A DNA stretch of 64,000 nucleotides, from NCBI RefSeq assembly GCF_003967515.1, contig NZ_BIFQ01000002.1, forward strand, positions 1,550,001 to 1,614,000, written 5' to 3'. This document shows positions 38,101-47,800 of this stretch, one piece after another. Both the position numbers and the translations under genes were made by a program. The notes beneath the pieces are model-generated. The model made no database searches. It was not told the origin of the DNA and saw only the letters and a program-made list of their open reading frames with translations. The DNA comes from Dictyobacter aurantiacus. GTDB lineage: Bacteria > Chloroflexota > Ktedonobacteria > Ktedonobacterales > Ktedonobacteraceae. Within the stretch, counting starts at the first letter, position 1; each line of letters begins with the position of its first letter.

Positions 38101-39318
38101 TTAAATGGAGGGATCGATCGCGATAGCTGGCAGGGTATTGGTATCAAGCTCATAGGTATCGACTAGCCAGCCGGTGCCTCCCATTGGGGCGTTGGAGCCC
38201 TGTCTCTGTGGCAAGATTCGTACTAAGATCACCGCCATATGATGGATAAGCGGTTGACCGGTAGCAGGGTCGGTTTGGAGTTGTTCTATGCGTTTGCCGC
38301 TGGCTGGATCGATCTTCGATTGAAGCAGTTCAAATGTAACAGAGATCCAGGCAAATGTGTGTTGCTTTCCCAGCACCTGGACGACCTGAAAGTGAACGAG
38401 AGTTGGCTGAGCATTGACTACCTGCTGAATGATTTTGCCAGCCTGGATTTTATTGTAGAGCGTATTGTTGATCATGCGCACGTCATTATGGACAAAGCGG
38501 AATTGTCCTCCTGGCGTGAGTAGGAATGTTGAGCCGGTGAGCGTTCCACTATGGTGTGCTGGAGTTCCGATGTTACGGTAGTCGTAGCTCATCTCTCGAT
38601 CGGTAAAGGTGGTGCCCGTACGGAGCGCTTCTAGCGCATCTCCTAACGTGAGACCTGCGTTTGTCCATCCAAACTGGTTGAGGCGTTGTGGTGATGGAAG
38701 TGTTCCTGCAGGTGAATTGTCAGGCCCTTGTGTTCCTTGTGGTGATGGAGCAGGCGCAGGAGTTGCTGGTGGTGCTGATGGATGCGTTGGTGTTGCTTTT
38801 TGTGCTGGTGGCCGTTGTGTGGGCTTTGATACTGCTGTTGAGGACGTTCCTCTTGTCGTTGGTGTGTGCGTACTTGTGACGTGTATCGCTTCTGGAGGAG
38901 GAGTCGACTGAGCAAACACGAATAAGCTGGCACCAATGATGGTAATGAGAACAACGCCTCCGATGAGAACGACTTTGAGCAACTGAAACGACCCCCAGCG
39001 TTTTTTCCCTGGTGATGTCGTTGCTGGCGGTGGCGTGCTGGTTGCTCCCTGCTGATGTGTCTGTATTGTTGCCATGGTTGGCATTGCTCCGGAAGGCTGG
39101 AATGGGAGCACAAATGGCGAACTCTGATCTGCCTGGTCGTCTTGCTCATCCACCTGAGGCAAATGGAGATCAAGATCATCTTCCTGCGTATAGAACAGCG
39201 ATTGCTTCCCTGAGGGGGGCGTTTTTTCTTCCTGCGGCGGTTGTTGGGATCCAGACATCGACGGTATCGGCGTGAAAACAGTGTGATCTTGTGCGTTTTC
39301 TGGTGGTGTTTGTTGCAT
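38101..39318 (-). CDS. Single-pass membrane protein with Pro/Thr-rich stalk
   Basis: 405 residues from the ATG behind AAGGAG. Residues 1-110 are acidic, Gln/Pro-rich and presumably cytoplasmic; residues 111-136 are one membrane helix; residues 140-205 are a Thr/Pro/Ala-rich stalk; residues 210-405 form a soluble beta-rich domain (GGQFRFVHNDVRMINNTLY, HFQVVQVLGKQHTFAWISVTFEL). The layout (one helix, flexible linker, NTF2-like-sized domain) resembles VirB8/TcpC-type components of conjugation machines, but no sequence motif proves this. I do not recognise a named family. Convergent with the C26-like gene. Confidence 0.7.
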   Translation of the reverse strand: MQQTPPENAQDHTVFTPIPSMSGSQQPPQEEKTPPSGKQSLFYTQEDDLDLHLPQVDEQDDQADQSSPFVLPFQPSGAMPTMATIQTHQQGATSTPPPATTSPGKKRWGSFQLLKVVLIGGVVLITIIGASLFVFAQSTPPPEAIHVTSTHTPTTRGTSSTAVSKPTQRPPAQKATPTHPSAPPATPAPAPSPQGTQGPDNSPAGTLPSPQRLNQFGWTNAGLTLGDALEALRTGTTFTDREMSYDYRNIGTPAHHSGTLTGSTFLLTPGGQFRFVHNDVRMINNTLYNKIQAGKIIQQVVNAQPTLVHFQVVQVLGKQHTFAWISVTFELLQSKIDPASGKRIEQLQTDPATGQPLIHHMAVILVRILPQRQGSNAPMGGTGWLVDTYELDTNTLPAIAIDPSI

Positions 39319-39549
39319 CGTAGCTCCTTCTTTCTCCAGGATATATGGCGTTTCCATGGTGGAGATCAGGCGACACGCGATTCTGGCGTATCTGCCCTCA
39401 GCTTTTTGTTTTCATAGATAAGTCTACTGAGCAGAGCGCAGAAGTGAGGATGCAGATGATGGGTAGTGGTGGAGTAGGCGGCTGTTAGGGAGGTGTAGGG
39501 TAGCGAGCGGTAGGGTCCAGTGCCTTTCAAGTTGTTTGCTCGCATAGAT

Positions 39550-40353
39550 CTAGGGAACCTTTTTTGGCAGCGCATGATCAATTATGGTGAGTAATGTATT
39601 TATAGTATCCTGGTGTTCTGGTTGAATATGCTCCATGAGTCTGAATACTGTTTCTTGATAGAGGCGAATGGCTGCAATTCCTCTTTGCCTTATGAAAGGT
39701 GAGCAAGGGAATACTCCTGCTGCTTCCATATAATATCGTGTCCAGTTTGATTGGAGACCCAATACCTCTTGAACCTGTTGGAGGTAGTGATCGCCTTTGG
39801 CAAGAATGCCTCCTTGTACGCCGACAGCTTCCATCACTGCCGGAAGAATATGGAGGCAGATGCGTTCGACAAGCATTGTCGTGTCGTTTCTCTGGATGGC
39901 TCCCAAAGTTCTGAGTATAATTTCTGATAACTCGACAAGTATTTTGCTTGCATACACATCTGCATCTGCTTGCAGAGGATCCCATGTCCAATGAGATACT
40001 TCATCCTGGAATGCACGAAACGTTCCCTCTTTGTCGAGGAGGATGTGAGCATCTCGAATGGTCGATACCCGGAAAATAGCTTCTTGTGGAATGCGTAGCC
40101 ATTCCCGATAAATAGAGAGTGGACGGCTCGAAAGATTGAGGAGAGAGTTTTCATACCAGACGAATTGTTTTTGTTGAGGTCGTTCAGGTGTCTCGCGCGT
40201 GATCCTGACGATGTCAATATCGCTATACGGAGGATGTGCATCTCCACGTGCATAGCTGCCATGAAGAATAATCGCTGTAACCGTTTCATCGTCGATGTCA
40301 GCAACCAGTCTTTGCAAAAATGCATCAGAGAGATATGAGGCTGCAGATGCCAT
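39550..40353 (-). CDS. Nucleotidyltransferase with aminoglycoside adenylyltransferase-like layout
   Basis: 267 residues from the ATG placed after AAAGG. The catalytic pattern is IILHGSYARGDAHPPYSDIDI, the GS-x(n)-DxD signature of the pol-beta nucleotidyltransferase superfamily, followed by an all-helical C-terminal half as in AadA/kanamycin nucleotidyltransferase-type enzymes. The Asp pair of SDIDI is intact. The substrate may be an antibiotic or a small metabolite. Divergently placed from the following dehydrogenase-like gene. Confidence 0.8.
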   Translation of the reverse strand: MASAASYLSDAFLQRLVADIDDETVTAIILHGSYARGDAHPPYSDIDIVRITRETPERPQQKQFVWYENSLLNLSSRPLSIYREWLRIPQEAIFRVSTIRDAHILLDKEGTFRAFQDEVSHWTWDPLQADADVYASKILVELSEIILRTLGAIQRNDTTMLVERICLHILPAVMEAVGVQGGILAKGDHYLQQVQEVLGLQSNWTRYYMEAAGVFPCSPFIRQRGIAAIRLYQETVFRLMEHIQPEHQDTINTLLTIIDHALPKKVP

Positions 40354-40515
40354 TGTTGAACCTTTCATAGCAAAATAGAACTTTCTAAGAATTATATACT
40401 ACTTTATGATGGAGGTTGCTTCTTGATAGATGCAACAAAGTTGCTCATGTCGTCTCTTTCAATCGTTTCTGCGGCAGAGATATATGCGTGAGATTCACTC
40501 GTGTACGGAGGAAAT

Positions 40516-41643
40516 GTGGCTTCACAACGCATCTTATTTATTGGTTTGGGTGATCTTGGCTCCCACATGTTTGACTTGCTTGTTCGCACTCGCGGACACC
40601 ATTCATTCCTTGTCGGGGGAAGAAACCTGGACTATCTCCAGCAGCGCACAAATCTCTCCCTTTTGTCCGCTGTACAACTTGGCTACGAGCCAGGCGTTGC
40701 CTGCACGTATCTTGATCTAGAGCATAGAGAGCAAACGGCAGAAACCATCGCAGCTTTTCAACCAGATATCATTGTATGTGCTGCAACACTTCAAAAAAAA
40801 GACGTATTTCAGGATCTCCCCGATTCTGTGTCAAAGCGTTTGCTGTCAGCCCAACTTGGTCCTCGACTTCCCTGGCATCTTGCATTGATGTATACGTTGA
40901 TGCAATCGGTAAGCATGTCAGGACAGAGGGTTCAGGTGCTCAATGCGATCTATCCTGATGTAGTCAATCCTATTCTAGCCAAAGTTGGTTTGGCACCGAC
41001 AACGGGTGTTGGCGATCTGGCGAATAATGTTCCTGCGCTTCGGCAAGTGGTATCTGGTCTGCTCAATGTGCCACGTGAACAGGTTGATGTGCGCCTGATT
41101 ATGTCTCGGTATGTGAGCTATTGGATGTCGCGTATCCCACTGAAGGATGTTCCGTTCTCGTTATCTATTGCCATCAATGGAGTGAATAAAACCGACACAA
41201 TTGACCAGGCGGCAGTTTTTCAACAACTCAGATCGACGCTCAGGCGAATTGGCGGTAGTATTGGCAACATCATGACCGCAGCTTCAGCAGCTGTCATTTT
41301 CGACGGAATCGTCAATGATACTGGGATTATTACTCACGCTCCTGGCCCGAATGGATTACCTGGAGGATATCCTGTCTATGTAGATGGATGTGGGGTAAAC
41401 GTTATTCTTCCCGAGAAGATGTCGTTGCAGGCTGCTATTGATATCAACGAAGCAGGACTTATGCTTGATGGCATCGAACATATAGACGAGGATGGAACAG
41501 TTGTATTTGCGGAACGAGAAATGTCCATCTTCCGTGAGGTTTTGGGATATGATTGTAGACGCATGCCGCTGTGCGAAGTAGATGATTGGGCCAAAGAACT
41601 ACAAGTCAAATATCAGAAGTTAGCGCTCCATTCTCAAAAATAA
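40516..41643 (+). CDS. Rossmann-fold oxidoreductase (saccharopine dehydrogenase-like)
   Basis: About 375 residues from a GTG just after GGAGGAAAT. The N-terminal RILFIGLGDLGSHMFDLLV is a dinucleotide-binding strand-loop-helix with the Gly pattern GxGxxG/A. It is followed by FLVGGRNLDYLQQ (NADP-type Arg) and DIIVCAATLQKKD, as in saccharopine dehydrogenase/homospermidine synthase-like proteins. The C-terminal half is not a pattern I recognise. The substrate is unknown. Confidence 0.72.
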   Translation: MASQRILFIGLGDLGSHMFDLLVRTRGHHSFLVGGRNLDYLQQRTNLSLLSAVQLGYEPGVACTYLDLEHREQTAETIAAFQPDIIVCAATLQKKDVFQDLPDSVSKRLLSAQLGPRLPWHLALMYTLMQSVSMSGQRVQVLNAIYPDVVNPILAKVGLAPTTGVGDLANNVPALRQVVSGLLNVPREQVDVRLIMSRYVSYWMSRIPLKDVPFSLSIAINGVNKTDTIDQAAVFQQLRSTLRRIGGSIGNIMTAASAAVIFDGIVNDTGIITHAPGPNGLPGGYPVYVDGCGVNVILPEKMSLQAAIDINEAGLMLDGIEHIDEDGTVVFAEREMSIFREVLGYDCRRMPLCEVDDWAKELQVKYQKLALHSQK

Positions 41644-41872
41644 TCCCTAAGTTCAGGTAGGCATCATCTTCAATGGATGTTGTGGAAGAGACGATTGCAA
41701 AGGTATTTGCGATGGTTGATGTGTGTTTTCGCTAGATACTGAAAGTTCTGATCTGCATGCGCTGACCTTTGCTCTGCTGGAGTTGCGCGACACTGATTAA
41801 ATGCACATAAGACAGGGATACAGGTTCCATTTTGTTTGCCACATATCCCGCCTTATGGAGCCTGTGATGGCC

Positions 41873-41917
41873 CCGCTTTCATGGATAAAAAGAGATGTCT
41901 ACTGGCCACGAAAGCGG
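41873..41917. terminator. Terminator-like hairpin between convergent genes
   Basis: Arms CCGCTTTC (41873-41880) and GAAAGCGG (41910-41917) in the 281-base gap between the oxidoreductase gene (+) and the small membrane protein gene (-). TGG/CCA extends the stem after one mismatch. No other feature seen in the gap. Confidence 0.45.
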
Positions 41918-41924
41918 AGCATGT

Positions 41925-42506
41925 TCAGAGTGAAGTCGACAGTGTTTGCGCAGCCTCTTGAGCATGTTGCAAGGATGCAAAACCATCGAGGTCTTGCTGA
42001 GAAGCGAACACAAAGTAGCCATAGCGATCCTGGACCGGTAGTCGATATACCTCATGAGGGGCAATGCAGCTGCCGCAGGGCAGAGGGCGTTCTGCAGGAA
42101 TCTGGGTCATCAGGTAATAGCGTTTGGTGTCACTATGCTGGACAATAGCACATCGTGGCTCCTGTTCAATGATCTCAACAAATTGGAGCCAGTACGTTGC
42201 TTGCCAATGGCCTGGTTTACAGGCATTTCTGTTATTTCCTGAAACATAGGAATGGTAGAGCACCCACGATTTTTTTTGAGGGGCACACATATCCTGCAGC
42301 AGTGACATTTCTTGAGAATCCTCATGCTTTTCTGAGTGCCCTGCAAGGAGATCGATGCTCTTCATTACCTGTTCCATGTGATCGTGAATACGCTCCCTCT
42401 GTTTCTTCGGTGCATTCTTCCAGTGCCACCACCCTCCAATGGTTGCTGAACCTGCAATAATGATGAAAAATGGACGATAGTAGTTTGGCTTGCTGTGTAA
42501 AGACAT
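41925..42506 (-). CDS. Membrane-anchored protein of unknown function
   Basis: 193 residues from the ATG behind AAAGGAAAAAACCG; a longer frame upstream lacks a ribosome site. Residues 8-27 (NYYRPFFIIIAGSATIGGWW) form one membrane helix or uncleaved signal. A charged helix with DHMEQVMKSIDLLAGHS follows, then a domain with several Cys/His (MCAPQK, CKPGHW, CGSCIAPHE) that could bind metal or form disulfides, and HEVYRLPVQDRYGYFVFASQQD. I do not recognise the family. It is transcribed in the same direction as the next two genes upstream and may belong to their operon. Confidence 0.6.
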   Translation of the reverse strand: MSLHSKPNYYRPFFIIIAGSATIGGWWHWKNAPKKQRERIHDHMEQVMKSIDLLAGHSEKHEDSQEMSLLQDMCAPQKKSWVLYHSYVSGNNRNACKPGHWQATYWLQFVEIIEQEPRCAIVQHSDTKRYYLMTQIPAERPLPCGSCIAPHEVYRLPVQDRYGYFVFASQQDLDGFASLQHAQEAAQTLSTSL

Positions 42507-42746
42507 CGGTTTTTTCCTTTCGCTCCTGCAATGAAGTTGTTTTCTGTCAGGGCAAGACATTGAACGTATCAATGTTGTTGTGCATACGGCATTTCTGCGA
42601 GCTATACCGTACTTCGACATACCCTTGATAGTGAGTTTATGTTGCTTGGGTGGAGAGCCGTAGGGGAGCGGCAGGGTACCAGTGAGAGAGGAGAGGGGCA
42701 GCTTGACGCGGGGTTTTATTTTAGCCCGTCGCAAGCCACCGACCTG

Positions 42747-44558
42747 TTAATGGGTGCTGTGAGGCGTGCTCATGCTTTTGTTTGTGACCTCTTTGGATCT
42801 GGCTTGAACGTGCCCCTGTTGCTGGGTTGAGCGTTGAAATGAGAAGCGATAGGCATTAGTGGTCTTTTTGGCTTCGGCCACATCGTTTTCGGTGTCCTTG
42901 TCTGGCTTCCAGGTGCCTTCGCTGAGGGTTGACATGCGTTCTTTGAATGCGAGATAGACCTGGTCGATCATGTCAGGATTGCCAAGCATGCCCAGCTCGA
43001 CGACACAGCGCCGCATGGCACGAGCAGCCCTGATGACGCGCTCGCCGTCTTTGCCAGCTCGATAAGCGAACTTTACTTTTTGGTCCCAGCGCGTGTTGAT
43101 CGAATACATAGCATAGTCATAGAACAGTTGCGCTGCCCTGCCAATATGGTGCCTGCGTTGCTCTTCGTTGTGTTCTATGGAAAGGTTGTTGTCGAAGACG
43201 TTTCTGCCCAGGGCGCTTTCATGGTTGGCCATGATCAGTAGCGCATCCAGGTACTTGTCGCGGTAGAGGGTCACAGGCTCTTTAACCCAGGAGCCAAATT
43301 CTTCTGGAAATTTCTCCAGCAGCGATTGGATGAGATCACCTGGATAGGCACCGATGAGGTTTTGGCAGGCGTGTATGACCCAGTCCGGCATGGTGCCATC
43401 AAGCTTTTCATCCAGCAGCCCTTCTTTGCGTGCAACTTTGATCGGATTGTAGTGTTCTTCAATCTTATCAAGGTCAATGACTCGACAGGATGGGTGAAGC
43501 GAGTAAAATCCAGACTCGTTGCTGAAGAAATCAATGTCACCTGTGACAGGATGGCCATTCTTTTCCAATTCTTTGACGGCACGATCTAAATCCTGACGAA
43601 GGTAGCGTTTGGCCGCGTCAAAGACCTCTCCCAGTTGATCGGCATTCATATCGCGCCGTTTTCCACGGGCGATTGCATAGGTCAGGACTTTATCGCGGTC
43701 GACGGCATTTCCTCTTCGCCAGGCGATGTAGGCAAGTTGAATCAGGCGGATCGCGTGCTCTCCCTTGCGCAGCTTGACTTCTACCTGCGTTCCGTCATCT
43801 GCCTGTATCCAGCAGCGCATCTGTTTGAGGAGTGTCAATGTAACTGGTGTGGGCGTCGAAGTAGACTGTTTGAGTATCTGTGGAGAAAATACTGGTTGCG
43901 CTTCCTTTGGTTCCTCTGTGCGCTGTAGTTCTTTCTGCTGTTCTTCTGCATGCTGTAGTTCTTCCTGCTGTGCAGGCGCGCTCAGGGGTTGTGGTGGCAA
44001 GGCCTGCTCTGGCGAGGGAGTTCCTGTATGCTCATCATGCTCGCTGTTCGTTTCTTCTTCTGTGTGATTGACGTTCTCAGACCAGTCAGGGTTTGTCATG
44101 GGCAATGGTGTTGTTGGAAGGGTGTCCCACTGCCAGGGATCGGTTGGATCCAGTTGAAAGAGTGGAGGGACCGCTACACGTTTTTGTCTGATCCATGCTT
44201 CTGGGTGGCGTGTGTGCGGTGTGACGAATTGTGCTTCTATAGAGTGAGGGAGTTGATGAGTGGTATCTGAAGACGGCGTGGCGAGGAGCGTATGTTCTGT
44301 GTTCTTGCGTGAGAAGAAAAACTGCTCGCCTAGTGACAGAAGCACCCAGATCCACCCGCCTGTGAGGAGGAAACTGAATAGCGGTGAAAGGAGCCTGGCG
44401 ATGATGGCTGTGCGCACTGGCAGCGAAAAGTGAGAGAACTGACCAAGCAGTGGTATTGTTGGGAGAGAGAGCCGAACCGTGAAGACAACAGCCATAAAGA
44501 GTCCGACCATTCCTGCAATCATCAGAGAGGTTCGAGCATGCATGCTGTCTTGAGGCAT
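42747..44558 (-). CDS. Two-helix membrane protein with large cytoplasmic domain (BTAD-like?)
   Basis: 603 residues from the ATG behind AAAGGA. Two N-terminal membrane helices (about residues 11-30 and 56-75) are followed by a Glu/Gln-rich region (residues 150-240) with coiled-coil character. A conserved-looking helical part follows with CWIQADDGTQVEVKLRKGE, LIQLAYIAWRRGNAVDRDKV and YLRQDLDRAVKEL. The last part looks like the winged helix plus tetratricopeptide-type activator domain of SARP regulators. Similar two-helix/activator architectures occur in actinobacterial conjugative elements, so a signalling or transfer role is possible. Family not firmly recognised. Confidence 0.6.
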   Translation of the reverse strand: MPQDSMHARTSLMIAGMVGLFMAVVFTVRLSLPTIPLLGQFSHFSLPVRTAIIARLLSPLFSFLLTGGWIWVLLSLGEQFFFSRKNTEHTLLATPSSDTTHQLPHSIEAQFVTPHTRHPEAWIRQKRVAVPPLFQLDPTDPWQWDTLPTTPLPMTNPDWSENVNHTEEETNSEHDEHTGTPSPEQALPPQPLSAPAQQEELQHAEEQQKELQRTEEPKEAQPVFSPQILKQSTSTPTPVTLTLLKQMRCWIQADDGTQVEVKLRKGEHAIRLIQLAYIAWRRGNAVDRDKVLTYAIARGKRRDMNADQLGEVFDAAKRYLRQDLDRAVKELEKNGHPVTGDIDFFSNESGFYSLHPSCRVIDLDKIEEHYNPIKVARKEGLLDEKLDGTMPDWVIHACQNLIGAYPGDLIQSLLEKFPEEFGSWVKEPVTLYRDKYLDALLIMANHESALGRNVFDNNLSIEHNEEQRRHHIGRAAQLFYDYAMYSINTRWDQKVKFAYRAGKDGERVIRAARAMRRCVVELGMLGNPDMIDQVYLAFKERMSTLSEGTWKPDKDTENDVAEAKKTTNAYRFSFQRSTQQQGHVQARSKEVTNKSMSTPHSTH

Positions 44559-44726
44559 GTCTATGATTCCTTTCACTGAGAGGGGCATATCTATCGGTGT
44601 ATTTCTTGAGTAGAGCACTATATGGATGGTCCCTATTGAAATTCATTCTTTTGTGGTACAGGTTTATTGATCATAACTATACTTTCCTATATGTTACACT
44701 GGGGTTTTTGGATAGTCTGTAAAATA

Positions 44727-44741
44727 CATCACAGTGTGATG
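44727..44741. promoter_or_regulatory. Palindrome upstream of the two-helix membrane protein gene
   Basis: CATCACA-G-TGTGATG, 7-bp arms around one base, in the 282-base gap after the RpoC-like gene. On the minus strand it is followed at about 44675 by AT-rich TATAGT and TATGAT boxes. It may be an operator for the gene ending at 42747. The rest of the gap shows nothing else. Confidence 0.35.
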
Positions 44742-44840
44742 CAATAGATGAGAGTAGAAGAAGTGTCATTGTTTGCTGGACACGACAAGAATGTTTGTTT
44801 GTTGTCGTATTTCTGAGCTTTATTTACCCAGGTGTTCGTT

Positions 44841-47800
44841 TCAGCTCAATCCAGGAAGCTTTTTCCCAACGATGAGCCTTTCTTTGAAGCCGACCAGGTG
44901 ATCTTGCTGGTGGAAAATAACGGCGCGAGCAAGGACACGGCTCATATCCTGGAACGATGCGGCAGCAATCCAGCTCTGTGTCTGTAAAACGGTAGTGGTT
45001 AACCCCAGGAGTTGTGGTTGCGCTCTTACTGGACTACCTCCCTGGGAGAGGATATCGGCAACACACTGTTGGAAGGTAAAGCGATCGATGAGGGAGCCCG
45101 GGAGAAGATGCGTGTCGCCTGCATCGGTGACGCGGACATAGCGCATCATTTGCCTGAGAATAACCTCGAAGTGCTTATCATGCACGATGGCTCCAGTTCC
45201 ACGATAGATCTTTTGTATTTCCTGGATCAAGTAGCGTTGGGTCATGTCCGATCCCAGCACCTGAAAAATGTCCTGGGGATGAAGTGGGCCTTCGGCCAGG
45301 GGCGTTCCTGGTACAACATGTTGCCCCTCCATCACAGTGAGCTTTCGCTTCAGCGGGATACGGGTGCTCCATTCCTCTTGCTCTCCGTGTGGTGATACGA
45401 AGTGAAGGAGATAGTCGCCTGTTCCTGCATCTGTGGCTATTGTCGCCACGATGCCATGTCGCTCCGCTATTGGCGCGGCTTGCGCTGGCATATGGACTTC
45501 AAAGAGGTCATCGACCCGAGGGAGGCCCAGCGTAATGTCGGCTGCATTGTTGGCAATCCCACCCGAATGAAAGGTTCTCATGGTGAGTTGCGTGCCAGGC
45601 TCTCCAATCGCCTGCCCCGCCAGAATACCAACGGCAACGCCTTTTTGAACGAGTGTGCCTGTCGCCAGATCAGACCCATAACACTGCTGACAGATGCCAT
45701 ATGTTGCCTGGCACGTAAGAGGTGTACGGACGAAGACGTGCTCGACGCCAGTGGCGAGAAGTTCATCAACGAGTGTTTTGTTCAGCAGGGTACCTGCGGC
45801 GACATGCCCTGTGTGTTCCGCCAGCACTCGCCCCATGATGGTGCTGCGCATATCTGGCAGCCCGTTCCGGCGACACGTATCGTTGCTGATGAGCAGGCCA
45901 TCCGTGGTGCGGCAGTCTTCCTGGGTGATGATGACGTCCATCCCGGCTTCGACCAGGCGTCGCGTCAGATAGCCAGACATGGCCGTATTGAGACTTCGAT
46001 CCATAAATCCTTTGCGTGCACCCGATGCCGCGATAAAAATCTCCCAGACAAGCAGGCCATGCAGGTAATTGGAGAGAACCGGGATCGGTAGGACCTTTCC
46101 TGAAGGGCTTGCCATCAGTCCACGGATGCCGCTCAGCTGCCGTATCTGCTGAAACTTGGCCTTGGTTGCGCCTGACTTCACGATGGTCATGATCGTGCCA
46201 AATGGATCAAGGGCATCGCTTACTTTTCCGCTGATCTCATCAGTAATAGCGGTCCAGGTGGCAATGACGTGGCGGTACCATTCATCATAGGTGACCTCGC
46301 CGGCATGGTGGCGAGCATCTATCTCTGCGACCTGTGTGCGCCCGTGATCAATCAACGTTTCTCGCTCTGGTGGGGTGGTGATATCACTGAGTGCAAAGCT
46401 GATGCCGCTCCTGGTGGCATAGTGAAAACCGATCCGTTTCATGTCATCAAGCAGACGCGCGGTTTGTTCTTCCCCGCACTGTGAAAGACATTCGGCAACC
46501 AGTGCTTTCAAGGTTTCCTTTGTCTGAGGATAATTGCGGTACCCGCATGGCTCAGGAAGCATGTCATTGAAGAGCAGGCGTCCGACGGTCGTTTCAACGC
46601 GTCCACGTGCTGGATGTTCGGGGTTTGCAGGAGGAGGGGCCATATACACAGGGATATCACCCATGCGTATGATGATGGGGGTATGCAGATCGATATACCC
46701 AGCCTCGTGTGCGAGCAGTGCCTCATTGCGATCGGTGAAGAGACGTCCAGCTTTTTTGGGAGTCGGTCGCTCTTCTGTGAGATAGAAGCAGCCAAGGACG
46801 ATATCCTGACTCGGGGTGATGACAGGATCACCGGAGGCGGGATGGCGCACATTGCGGGTTGAGAGCAGCAGACGGCGTGCCTCTTGTTGCGCTCTTTGGG
46901 AGAGTGGAACGTGCACGGCCATCTGATCACCATCGAAATCGGCATTAAATGCTGCGCATACCAGTGGATGCAGTTGAATGGCTTTTCCCTCAACGAGCCG
47001 TGGTTGAAAGGTTTGAATGCTCAGGCGATGTAGCGTCGGCGCACGGTTGAGTAGCACCAGACGTTCGAAGAGCACTTCATCGAGTACATCCCACATCTGC
47101 GTGTTCCGGCGTTCAACCATGCGTTTGGCCGTTTTTGGGCTGGAGGCATAGTGATGATCCAGGAGTTTTCCAATCAGAAAGGGCTTGAAAAGTTCACAGG
47201 CCATTTCTTTTGGCAGACCACATTCATGCAGCTGGAGTTGTGGTCCTGCCACAATCACCGAACGGCCAGAATAATCCACCCGCTTTCCGAGCAAGTTGCG
47301 GCGGAATCGACCCTCTTTTCCCTGTAACACATCGGTGAGACTCTTCAATGGCCTGTGACGAGCATCGGTCACCTTTTTTTTTGCATGGGCGTTATCGAAG
47401 AGCGCCTGGCAGGCTTCCTGGAGGAGACGGCGTTCGTTATTTAATAGCGTGTCCGGTGCGTTGTGTTCCAGGAAGTGCTTCAAACGGTTATTGCGATGCA
47501 GAACGCGACGGTAGAGGTCGTTCAAATCCGAAGAGGCTATGCGTCCCCCATCCAGGACAAGAATCGGTCGGAGTTCAGGCGGAAGAACTGGAATAGCGGT
47601 AAGAATCATCCATTCTGGTCGTTGTTTGGATCTGCGAAACGCCTCAACGACATGCAGACGCCGGATCGCTTTCTTCGTATTGATCCCCGCTGTAGTTATC
47701 TCTGTGTGAAGTTGTGTTGCCAGGGCATCCAGGTCAAGCGTGCGTAAGAGATCAAGCATCGCTTCGGCGCCTGTTTTTGCCTCAAAGGCACCTGGGAACA

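Noticed and set aside
38609-38911. Plus-strand frame rich in Gly, Val and Cys opposite the stalk protein
   Set aside because: It is the complement of the Pro/Thr/Ala-rich linker of the minus-strand membrane protein.
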